A DNA stretch of 64,000 nucleotides from NCBI RefSeq assembly GCF_004027225.2, contig NC_044282.2, positions 55,818,397-55,882,396 of the forward strand, given 5' to 3'. Below, piece by piece: positions 53,221 through 64,000 of this stretch. Every line of letters begins with the position of its first letter. Within the stretch, counting starts at the first letter, position 1. The notes under the pieces are model-generated. The model worked only from the letters and a program-made list of their open reading frames with translations, was not told the DNA's origin and did no database searches. Origin of the DNA: Strigops habroptila (lineage: Eukaryota; Chordata; Aves; Psittaciformes; Psittacidae). The position numbers and the translations under genes were made by a program.

Positions 53221-55714
53221 ATGTTTGCCACATCCTTAATTGCAACCATTATGTTCTTGAGGAGGAGAAAGCTGAATTTTCCTGCTCCTTCCAGTTTAGC
53301 TTGGGACATTCAGCAGTGAAGAATGGGAGAGCCATGGGCAAGAAAAGGAGCAGGCAAGATGATAATTGGTTCAGGCACTCATGCAGGAGTATTGAAGGAG
53401 TTGTGTTCCAGTCCCTGACTTCAGGGATTAATTTTGTACTTTTTTAAATCCAGTGATTTTTCCCCTACAGTGGTGTCTAGTCTTGGCAGCTTGCTAGGCC
53501 ATGTAACTTCCTGCAGTGGCCCTACCTCTCTCATACGAACGCACACACTGTGGTGATGCAGCTCCTTAGCACAAACATGGTTGGTTCCATGATTCCCTGA
53601 AGGGCTAGGATTTTGCGCATGCATAGAAAAGACTTTGCCTGTTTACTAATTATTCATGTCTTGAGAGGAGACTAGAAGGAGCTTGTTCTGCCAGAGCAAG
53701 TTAGGAATTTCTAAGAAGACTCAAATGAGGAGCAGGCTGTGGACTCTATTTTGTCTTACTTCCCCATCTTGCCTTCCCTGTCCAGGAATCTCATAGATGT
53801 GCATTCACCATGTGATGGGGAGTAATCGCAGAGAGCATGGACAGGAGGGGACTCATAATACAGGAGTAAAAGGCCTGTGGCTTCCTTCTGAAGTGTCTTT
53901 GGGGGAAAAAGGCTTTTAGGAGCAAGCTGTCTGGATGCGTTGTCCTGGCAGTCCGTGCAGAAAAAGTCCAGAGGGTGCTGAAGGCTGGTACCCTAGGTAT
54001 TTGGCAGAACTTTAGAGTCCTGTCTGCTCATCCTCCAGGATCTTATGATTCATGCATCGCCAAGGTAGGGATTCAGCAGGGTAGTTTCTAGTCTGACGTC
54101 CCTACACGTTCTGGAGAAGTGGGAAGTGAGAACTGGAATCTCCTCAAGATGAAGGAGAACTGTGACTGAGTTTTACACTTCTGCTGTCAGCACTCTAGCT
54201 ATTAGGCTGTTATATGCGGCAGCATTATCTCTTTCTCTCCTTGTTCAACTAGATGTATAATCTCAGGAGCACACTTTGTAGTTTGATTCCAAAATGCATT
54301 TTATGCCTTAATGGACAGACCTAGGTTCCCATGGCAGTGGGAGTTAATGTGCAACCTCACTAGGGAACAGTTTAGACGGAACCTCTTAGTTTAAGCCTTA
54401 AGGAGTAGTTCTTGGCTGCTTTACAATTAGAGCAGGATTTTTGGATTACCCTGCAGAAGTACCTAACTGCCCTTTCTGGCTACATAACATGCCTTCGTGC
54501 CTAACTGGTACTGTAAATCACCTCTTGATTTTTCAGCTTTGGCCAGCCTGAGTTAAGTATACAAATAGCTGCTCCAGATTATTGCAGAAGATTAGATAGG
54601 AGGACTGTGACAGAACATGAAAACAAGTTCCGATCTTAGGATGTGATGGAAGAATGTGGTCAGATTCCCGTATGTTTTATCTTTGTTAAGAAATGTAAAA
54701 AATACAGTAATTTCTTCTTACCACCCAGCATCAGTGTTGTGTCTCAAAAGTTACCTGACACAATATTTTAAAAATGGGATTAACAGATAAGGTAGCGCGT
54801 TGGCACCGAAGTGCATTTCCAGCGTTTCCATGTTTTTGTCAGGGATTTCATTGAGCAAGCTTCTGAAAGCCTTTGGCAATCTGCTTACTCCTTCTGTTTT
54901 CCATCTGCAAAATGATAGTTGTACTTTGTCTGTCTCATGTAGATAGATTGCAAGCAATTTGAGGTACAAACTGCCTCCTTCTTCATGCCTAACGTAATGG
55001 CGTCCTAATCTTGATTGGGTCTTCAGGTTACACTGCGGTACTGATAGCAATATAAGTAAACAAATTACAGTGTCATTAGTTCTGGAGTGTGTCAATGGAA
55101 TTGAGGCATTTTCTTCAGTTTCATTTCCTGTGTTTTACATTTGTTGACTCTGGCAATGGGAATTAGCAGTGCAGAGTTTTCAAAGATTTACGAAGGTGAT
55201 ACAAAACATGACTTTCAGTTAGAAATGTGCCTAAACAAAATGTTTGCTGAGGTCGGGAATGCTCTGTCTAGAGACTGGGGGGTAAAAGCTGTACTCAGGA
55301 AACTGAATCCCAGTCCTGGCCCTCTTGTTGGGTGATGGTGTGCCCTCAAACAAGCTTTGTGTACGCTGGTCCCAAATCTGCTCTTAATAGTGAGAGGGCA
55401 GGTTTTTTTCCAAGTTATTCAGAGCTGACATTCTTTCCTGTTGTCCCATGTAGCTTGTGGCACAGCTGAACTCTTAACCTCTTAATCTTTCTCCTTGGCC
55501 ACCTATAAATCTGTGATATCAATACAACTACCCTTTTTAAGAAACTAGTGATGTTCGGTATTTGTGGCGTGCTGGAATAGTGAGATGATAAAGGCACACT
55601 AAATCATTAATTACTTAGTAAACTGGACATCTATCAGAGAAGATTTTCTGTAGACTTTTTAGGCTAGAGCAATGGCTACAAAATCGCACCAAATACATTT
55701 AGAGTAGAACAGAA

Positions 55715-56085
55715 ATAGACTATTTCGGTTGGAAGGGACCTACAACAATCATCTAGTTCAACTGCCTGACCACTTCAGGGCTCGCCAAAAGTGACCTGGT
55801 CTAGTGGAGGGCAGAACTAGATGATTGTTAAGGTCTCTTCCAACCCAAACCATTTTATGATTCTGTGTTGTTAAGGGCATTGTCCAAATGCCTCTTAAAC
55901 ACTGACAGGCTTGGAGCATTGACCACCTCTCCAGGAAGCCTGTTCCAGTGTTAGACCACACTTAGTGAAAAAATGCTTCCTCGTGTTCAGTCTAAACCTC
56001 CCCTGGTGCAGCTTTGAACTATTCCCACATATCCTGTCACTGGATCACAGGGAGAAGAGATCAGCACCTCCATCTCTACTTCAAC
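55715..56085 (-). mobile_element. Older CR1 interrupted by a nested CR1 in opposite orientation
   Basis: The outer element is on the minus strand: 55715-55790 (TTGGAAGGGACCTACAACAA) and 55870-56085 (CCAAATGCCTCTTAAACACT, CTAAACCTCCCCTGGTGCAG), belonging to a different CR1 subfamily from the younger copies. Between them 55793-55868 is a short plus-strand CR1 3' end (GACCTGGTCTAGTGGAGG to TTTTATGATTCTGTG). Confidence 0.85.
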
Positions 56086-59000
56086 ATTTCAATACTGAGA
56101 AGTAGATTTATTTATGCTTTTTTTAATGCTTAAAGTGAAATTCCCTGTTGAAATAAATGAATACTACTCCATTTATTTCAGCTGAGTTGTAAAACTCATT
56201 CCATTTTAGGAAGCAGGCCTTTATTTAAGGCAGAACAAATGATTAATTGTTCTTTTTCTAGTGATGTAAGGACAAATTAATATCATTTTCTTTTCCCATA
56301 TATTACCAAAATTACTATATATTGTTTCTTTGGCTTTGGCAGTGGTGTAGCATTGAGAGTTATGGTTGTCTCTGTGAAGTTGAAAGCCTTTTTTTATATT
56401 TTTTTTTAATAACAAAAGCATACTGCATAGATGCAGATTAACAGTAATTTATAGAATATGCTTGATCTATCATGATTTTTTTAAAAAAAGCATTTTCTAT
56501 TTGATACAGTACAAACATAATGCAATTCCCTTGAAATAACTCATGCCAAAAAGATAACAGATCTGCCTATTTTTCTTGGATCAAAATCAAACCAGTCTTA
56601 AGCATGTGTAGTAATAGCCAGAGATTTCTCTATACTGACACACTCAAAAAGACTAACATAAATTCAGAGTAACTTTGCAGAGTCATATATTTGTCTATGA
56701 GCTTCGGCATCTGTATGACTGGGTGTACATTAGCTTCATGTGAAAGCACTTTGTGCCTGGTGAGTACAGGAGAATGTTACTTCTTTGGTCATCAGAAACA
56801 TCTATACCACTCCAGTGGGAGCTGTGTATGTTTATCTGAGGGGAAAATTGAAGTAAGGAAGGAATTTAATCAAAAATCTTTGTCTCCAGGAAGCTGTCTA
56901 GCTGGGTTTGGGAGAGGATAGTGAACACCTTAATGAAGAGTTATCATTAATAAGAACTGTATTGTAACAGATGTTAGAATTGAGCCTTGAATTATAGCCA
57001 ACTAAATCTCGCTTACCTAGAAAGAGCTTAATTGTTTTATCAAACATGTTCCCAAGATACATTATACCAGGAGAGTGTGATGTCTGTCCATCTTCTGGGG
57101 CCTGCCAATTTTCTGTATTTTTTTTTTTTTACTTAATTTCTTCAAATTGCCCTGGTTTGAAAGGATGAAAGCCTTTTACTTCTGCAGAGATCTTGGTGGC
57201 AGCTAAGCACTTACAAGCATCCTTTTCCTTTGGTGAAATATAACTGTAAAAAGCAGTTTTAATCCCTAGTGAAGAATGTGGTCTTTTCCTGCCCCTCAGA
57301 AACGATTTGCAAGTCTCAAAACTCCCTTGGTAAAAGAAGTAAAATTCTCATCTTTGCTTATTTAATGTAGATTGGTTACCTCTGGAAATGTTTTAGCAGT
57401 GACTTCAGCCTGATAGTGATCAGAGTCCAGAAGCAAAAGTTCGAGGAGAAGAGATTTCTCCTACGCATTTTACTGCCAGCTTAGTGATTGATTCAGGTAT
57501 ATTACTTGCTCTTTCATTTTTTAAATTTGACAGAAAAGGGGACTGTGCCTCTCCAAATGGTGATGAAATTAATGTTTGCAAGTACTGTGAGAGTTGCTGT
57601 AAGGAGAGGCTATTGACATGAAAAAATGATTTGATGAATATAAAACGGTTCAGAAATTTGTAAGGAAAAATGTAGCAGCTGCAGCAGCTGAATTGGGGAG
57701 TTTAAATTGAACATACCAGATTGTTGCCTGATGGAAGAGGATCGGTGTAATAAACTGTAGCCTCAAGTTTCCCGATTGCTCCTCCTTTGCGCTGAACACT
57801 GCATTACTGTGTACTGTGCCCATCAGTTGCACTGAAATTACTTGTGGTATTAGGTGCTGTTTGATGTGGGTGATTGAAACAGAAAAGGAGCTTGAAATTA
57901 TCCAACAACATCCTTATTGGCAACCTCAGCTGAGAAGTGATGGCTTGACTAAGAACGTGAAGTCTCTTCCCGTAAAGGTGTTCTCCATGGCATTGAGGTG
58001 TTATTTGGACAGCTGCTAACATGCTTTGTGCAAAGAAAGGGAAGACTTCAGGATTGCGTGTGAATGCCGTCTTATATTCATTTAGGAAAAAGACAGGATG
58101 AGGTTCTTTCTTGGAGAGTAAAGATGATAATAAAAAGATTTCTTCAAGATAACATACATGGGCACTTTCTCCTCTGTAGGAAACACACTGAATGATTTGG
58201 TGACTGCTCGCTTTGATTCTGGAGCGCCTACTAGCCTCTACAGGATTTCCTTTCATGGAGGAATTGTAGCGTCATGATCCCTTCCTATTGTGCATAGAAA
58301 TGGAGCTGATAGCAAATAATTTAACCTCCTACTCCTACATCACAAAAGCCTTGAAGAAGTGGATTTCAAGATATTAAAAAAAGGTTCACAAAGCAGATTA
58401 TGTAAAGTAGCAGGGGACTTACAGCCTCTGTTCATCAAGTTTTTAAAAGCTCAGAACTGCTCCAAACCAGTGCCATCTTTTAGAAAATTAGGCTGCTGTT
58501 CTCAGACAAAATATTTTTGCTGGGCCCTCTTTGCACTTATTTTCAATGATTCCAGTGTGCCACTCTGCCTGCTTGCAGCTCATATGTGTATTTAGGGACT
58601 AGGACCTGAAAGGTTTGCATCAATTCTTGATCATTAGAATTCCAGATCCTTGCAAGAATTACATAATTTTCTAATAATTTATGGCCCCCAAAATCAAAGA
58701 AATAACTGTGCAATGAGTAGCATTTGTTAATGTAAAATGTACAAATGGTTACTATCTCAGGTAAATGAGAAAATCTGTCAGCTGGCACCAGTGATAGGCT
58801 CGTCGCCCTTTACTGACAAAATAGAACTGACATCACCGTATTTACTTAATTAAGAAGTCTAAATTGAGAGCTTAGTTACCTTAAGCTACCTAAATAGTTA
58901 GCCTTTGGATATGCCTCTCTCTATCAATTAGATAAAAAGCTTAATGCGGTTCCTAAGTCAGGCAATGCAGGTAGGCAGGGTTTGTGGAAGAGGTACTGTT

Positions 59001-60049
59001 TTCTTAATTACACAACATGTGGTGTCATCTCTCTGCAGTGGATACGTGGCAGCCACGTTCAGGTGTATTACCCAAGCAGTTGCTGTGTGGCCGGAGATAT
59101 CTGCAGGCTTATGATCCTCAGAGCAAAATGGGTTGGTCTGAGTGCTGCAGTGATGTGTGTGGGACATCCCTGGGGAGGACCATTCCAAGATGCACGTACA
59201 GTGCCCATCTTTTGGCGCTGATAGGTAACGGAATGGGTGGGCTCAGAGGAAACACGTACTCCTGCTGGAAGCAGTGATTTGGCGTTGGCATGAGTTCTGC
59301 TGAGTCTTGCTGAACCAGTGCCAGGGGGCTTTATATTGAAAGTGACATCTCTCAATTGAGATACATTATTTAGCTTTAGTTACTCAAGGGCATTGTAAAT
59401 CTTTTTTATTTTTTTTCCACAAGACTGCTGGCTGCAGAAGTTTATACTCCCTTGCACATCACTCAGTGCGAGGGATCTTAAATGTTGTAGCCATGGTGTC
59501 ATCAGGCAGAGCCAATGGATCTTTGTCGCTGGGGCAGCAGCCGATCCATGCAGTCAGGCAGTATAGTCCTTTGTCTCCAATCCAGCTTCCTAGGTCTTCT
59601 AAAACTCAGTGTTACAGCAGTGGTTGTGAGGCACACTTGATTTGTAGCTCTCTGTCTCTGCTTATAGTATCCCAAGTCTGGCTTCCCCTTCCAAATCTTT
59701 TCCATTTACTCCTGCATAGTTACTGGTTCTTAGTTTTCTCTTGCTGCTCTAAATCACTTCCCTTTGCACACAGATGCAGCTGCCTTGGTTTAGCAAGGTT
59801 CTGTTCTCAGTGAGAAATTGAAGACTTTTGGTTTGGTAAGGGTGGTTTCCTCCTGGGCAGAGGAAAAGACCTAACAATTTGTTCATTTTCCAATTTATGA
59901 TTGCTACAAACAATACACTCCCTCATGCATTGGTTCTGTCTAGTTTTAAATGACCAAAGTGAATAATGATAAAACCCATTGAAGTTGCTGCTGTTGCAAC
60001 ATTAAAAGTAGCATCTTTCTGTTGAAATTCTTTACCCTGCATTAGGAAA

Positions 60050-60175
60050 ACAAGCAAACAAAAACCCCACCAAACCAAAACAAAAATACCAACAAAACAA
60101 GTGGTTGTTTGGAAATTACACTGTAATACTATAATAATATAGGGATTACTATAATAATATAGGGATTATAGTTAT
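60050..60175. repeat. A/AAAC-rich low-complexity tract and 20-base tandem repeat
   Basis: A CAAA/ACAAAA-rich stretch at about 60050-60102 is followed by two copies of ACTATAATAATATAGGGATT in tandem at about 60128-60168. Confidence 0.75.
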
Positions 60176-60526
60176 GGGAATTTATACTTTCATTCTTCTC
60201 TGTGTATAAATTTCTATTTCTGTTATAAGCAGGGATTTCCAGGAAAAGAGGAGGGCCTCATAGTTCGAGAGGTGAAATCTAGCCATATCTAGGGCACATA
60301 AAAGAAAATGGAAGATGAGTCACATCGTGGACAAGTTCCTGAGGCATCACCATGAAGTGTTGCCATTTCCAGACTGCAATGTACGATTTTCAGCCTCAAG
60401 AATTGAAGTAAATTTTTGTTGTTGTGAAAGCTGTACTTTTGGTGGAAAAGCCTTTCCAACAAATTTTATTTTGAAAGTTGAGGATCTGACACTGGAATTC
60501 ATAGGCTAGCTGCCAACTCTACTGTA

Positions 60527-61615
60527 GAATTACAGAATGGTTCGGGTTGAAGGGACCTTCAAGACCATCCAGTTCCCACCCCCTGCCATGGGCAGGGACA
60601 CCTTCCACTAGACCAGGTTGCTCCAAGCCCCGTCCAACCTGGCCTTGAACACTGCCAGGGATGGGGCAACCACAGCTCCTCTGGGCAACCTGTGCCAGTG
60701 TCTCACCACCCTCACAGTGAAGAAGTTCTTCCAAATACCTAATCTAAATCTCCCCTCTTTCAGTTTAAAGCCATTACCCCTTGTTTTGTCCCTGCAGGCC
60801 TTGGTAAAAAGTCTCTCCCTGTCTTTCTTATAATCCCCTTTTAAGTACTGAAACTCTGCAGCAAGGTTTCCCCAGAGCCTTCTCCAGGCTGAACAAGTCC
60901 AACTCTCTCAGCCTGTCTCCATAGGAGAGACATTCCAGCCTTCCAACCATTTTCATGACCCTCCTCTGTTCCCCTGGCTATGGTTGATTTTCGGGGCTGC
61001 AAGCATACATTATCCAATTCTTCATCCACCAGTATACCCAAGTCCTTCTCCATAGGGCTGCTCTCAATCCATTCATTCCTCAGTCTGTTGATACTGGGGA
61101 CTGCCCTAATCCAGGTGCAGGACCTTGCACTTGGCCTTGTTGAACTTCATGGGATTCACATGGGCCCACTCCTAAAGCCTGTCGAGGTCCCTCTGATGGC
61201 ATCCCTTCCCTGAAGTGAGTCAGCTGCATCACACAGCTTGGTGTCATGTGAAACCTTGCTGAGGGTGCACTTGATCCCACTGTCAATGTCATTAGTAAAG
61301 ATATTGAACAGTACTGGTCCCAGTATCAACCCTTGAGAGACACCACTTGTTACTGATCTCCATTTGGACATCGAGCCATTGACTGCATCTTTTTGGATGT
61401 GGGCATCTGGATTCAGCTAATTCCTTATCCATTAAATAGTCCATCCATCAAATCCATACCTTTCCAATTTAGAGACAAGGATGTTGTGTGGGACCATGTC
61501 AAAGGCTGTACAGCGGTCAAGATCAATGACATCAGTTGTTCTTCCTTTATCCACCAATGCAGTCATTCCATTGTAGAAAGTCATCAAGGTAGTCATACTG
61601 GTCTGAGATAAAGAA
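60527..61615 (-). mobile_element. CR1 LINE, longest copy in the window, partial reverse transcriptase
   Basis: About 1.09 kb of reverse-complement CR1. It includes the 3' UTR (60527-60960) and decayed ORF2 pieces: LVDEELDNVCLQ, SKVSHDTKLCDA, VTSGVSQGLILGPVLFNIF and [19 protein letters not shown]. The FADD catalytic site reads VSHD and frames are broken, so it is inactive. It lies in FKBP1B intron 2. Confidence 0.93.
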
Positions 61616-62844
61616 TGTACATTAACTAAAATTTGTGGCAATATTTAAAGTTGTGAATCTGCATTTTTCAGCTCAGGCTTATCTTCAGTTGTAATCTGAA
61701 TTAGCCTTACATGGTTTCTGCCCATTTTCATTGTAAAGCAAATTTATTTTTTCTTATTAGGAAGTTCTTTCTTGCTTGCAAGTTGTATTACATGATGGTC
61801 ACCCTGCTACACATGTGCAGTCACATTAGAAGCATCCAACCACAGTTTGCAGTACCTCTGTACGTGACCACTATCCATACACACTTAAATTACAGAGTAA
61901 AAGCAGAATTACATGTAATCTTCTCTCATTCTGAAACTGTTCTCCTTTTTTTTTCTGGAAGAAGTTGGAACAGTAATCACAAAGACTAACTTTCACTGTG
62001 GGGGAGAAGTCTTCTTCAATGACATCTGTCATTCATGGAGAGGAACTACCTTTTCTGCAGCGTCATGCTGAAATACCTGACCTTGGCTTGGGCTTGAGAT
62101 CACTCTGTGCAAGTGTCTCCACTGATAAGAGTAGAACATGTTCCTCTGTCACGCTGCCTGTGTGACCAGCTCCCCAAACCCTCCCTGTCCCACAGTGGCC
62201 AGCTGGCAACAGCTCTGGAAAAGCTGTGGCTGTGGCTGTCTCACCCTGCCAGGGCAGCTTCTGATGTGCACAGAAACCCCATCAATAGCTTTCATTTTAT
62301 GCTTTTTTGAATTTTCTTCTGCTGTCATTTGCACCTTGTCTTTAGTCAGATAGATAGCAGGGGCAGGTTCACAGCTCTTACTTAGCTCAGTCAGCCACAG
62401 CACAGCTGAGGGCTATCATCTAACGTGGGTTGAGCGCATTTTGAAATGTCCTACCTTTTCCTGGCTGTAACTCAAAAGTCATGACCTTTTATATGTGAAC
62501 ACTGAGGTCTTGCAGAGCCTGTAACTATAAGAAGCGATGTTGTAAAGGCATTGAAATGGGATGGAAGTGCCGCATTAAAAAATGATCCTTACTGGTTCCA
62601 TTAAGACTTGTTCTATGTGAAACCACTTGTACAGCTCATCTCCTTTCCAACATTTATTCCAATTCCTGGCTGGGAGTGTAGGAGTTCTAAACACTTATGA
62701 GTCAAGTGCAAACTCAGGGTTGCTACAGTCATGAAGAACTGCTGTCATTAGTCCCCTGTGGACAATTTAAAAACTTGAATCTCATAGAAGTGCTATATCC
62801 TTCATTCATAAACCCCTTTGGAAAGGGAAAAGCATTGTTTATTC

Positions 62845-62935
62845 TCTTTTTTAAAAGACAGGGATATTCAGAAGGGAAATGATTTGTCCAGGGAACACAG
62901 CAAGCCTCTGATAAAGCTGAGGTAGAATTTAATGT
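62845..62935 (-). repeat. MIR-like SINE relic
   Basis: AAATGATTTGTCCAGGGAAC and ACAGCAAG resemble the reverse complement of the MIR core. Short and diverged; weak call. A similar trace (GAGGCACAGAGAAATTCAG) lies near 42620. Confidence 0.35.
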
Positions 62936-62989
62936 GCTTTTAAAGTCCTTATCTGTTATATTTACCTATGTATTTATTACATTATCAGC

Positions 62990-63056
62990 CTACATGATAC
63001 ATATATGTGTATGTATATGTAGATATATGCGTGTGTGTGTATATATATATATGTAG
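62990..63056. repeat. TA/TG microsatellite
   Basis: Interrupted (TG)n/(TA)n run, likely length-polymorphic. Confidence 0.85.
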
Positions 63057-63429
63057 CCTCTATCAGTGCTGTGGAAGACCCGTTTCTTTTTTGACAGACC
63101 CCAGAAGTGTTTAACTTTTGAGAACAAACTATTTAAATTAAGATGAATGGTGAAAAATTATGAAGGACTTGAGTTTTTGTTATGTTTTCTGTCTTGCTCT
63201 AACCAGTACTGATTTGATTGGTTATATAAGCATTGTAAACAGATTAAAGCCTCAATCCTTCCCTGCTATAAAGAATAATTGGGGATTTAATTGTAATGAT
63301 TCACTTTATTTCAATAAAGTAACTAAAGCCTGCAATACATTGATTCACTAAAACTGCAGAGCCATTTCTGAAGTGCTTCCCTAAGACTTGTTGTCATGTA
63401 CATTCAAAGCTCCTCTTCAGATGCAAAAG

Positions 63430-64000
63430 TTTCTGTAGATCATCTAGTTCCAACCCTGCTGCGTTGGGCCAGGACGCCTCACACTAGCCCGTGTCGCGCA
63501 AGACTCCTCCCAGCCTGGCCTTGAACACTGCCAGGAATGGAGCATTTACCACTTCTCTGGGCAACCTGTGCCAGTGCCTCACCACCCTCACAGGGAAGAA
63601 CTTCTTCCTTATATCTGACCTGAACTTCCCCTGTTTAAACCCATTCCCCCTTGTCCTATCACTACAGTCCCTGATGCAGAGTCCCTCTCGGCATCCTTTT
63701 AGGCCCCCTTCAGATACTGGAAGGTTGCTATGAGGTCTCCACGCAGCCTTCTCTTCTCCAGGCTGAACAGCCCCAACTTCCTCAGCCTGTCTTCATACGG
63801 GAGGTGCTCCAGCCCCCTTATCATCCTTGTGGCCCTCCTCTGGACTCACTCCAACAGCTCCATGTCCTTTTTATGTTGAGGACACCAGAACTGCACACTG
63901 TGCTCCAAATGAGGTCTCACAAGAGCAGAGTAGAGGGGCAGGATCACCTCCTTTGACCTGCTGGTCATGCTTCTTCCGATGCAGCCCAGGATACGGTTGG
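63430..64000 (-). mobile_element. CR1 LINE fragment running off the window
   Basis: Reverse-complement CR1 from the 3' UTR (ATCATCTAGTTCCAACCCTG) to ORF2 end (CAGCCCAGGATACGGTTGG) at the window edge. Confidence 0.92.

Noticed and set aside
54751-55095. A 114-codon minus-strand open frame
   Set aside because: Part of it resembles a decayed SINE tail (ATAGATTGCAAGCAATTTGA) and nothing matches a protein family.
59466-59813. A 115-codon plus-strand open frame in FKBP1B intron 2
   Set aside because: No recognisable domain, Ser/Leu-rich low-information sequence, no splice context consistent with FKBP1B.
62990-63056. Possible regulatory or array-like repeat
   Set aside because: Plain dinucleotide microsatellite without spacers.

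Overview
The window looks like nuclear DNA from a bird. It is AT-rich, intron-rich vertebrate sequence with two CpG islands. It carries many 5'-truncated CR1 LINEs whose 3' ends finish in the avian-type 'ccattctatgattctatg' tail. No CRISPR array, operon, tRNA, rRNA or prokaryotic feature is visible. The species cannot be fixed from the sequence.

Layout: two WDCP genes (WD repeat and coiled-coil containing protein, formerly C2orf44) lie in tandem on the minus strand, followed by FKBP1B on the plus strand. WDCP copy 1 has its large coding exon at 1255-3114. A probable leader-exon donor lies near 5525 and a CpG-island promoter at about 5.6-6.6 kb; its 3' exons lie left of the window. WDCP copy 2 can be assembled completely from three coding exons: 31808-33727, 22315-22435 and 17944-18110. 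Reading frame and splice phases agree, giving about 695 residues against about 721 in the human protein. FKBP1B starts inside the second CpG island (coding exon 1 at 48081-48117) and continues with exon 2 at 50773-50820. Exons 3 and 4 were not found and are presumably right of the window. In human, WDCP and FKBP1B are divergent neighbours, so this locus is syntenic with 2p23.3 but has an additional WDCP copy.

The two WDCP copies are both open across the main exon and clearly diverged. Their first 39 residues are identical although the DNA differs at about 11 sites, all synonymous. The Ser-rich linker has diverged strongly, apart from one short block. This is an old duplication kept under constraint, and it is the most interesting item here. 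I saw no sign of a new enzymatic or defence system.

The rest is intronic or intergenic DNA. It holds about a dozen young CR1 fragments on both strands, one of them with a nested CR1. It also holds older CR1/L3-like and MIR-like relics, small direct repeats, a TA/TG microsatellite and long stretches in which I recognise nothing. The long open frames in the GC-rich islands and in the CR1s are not genes.
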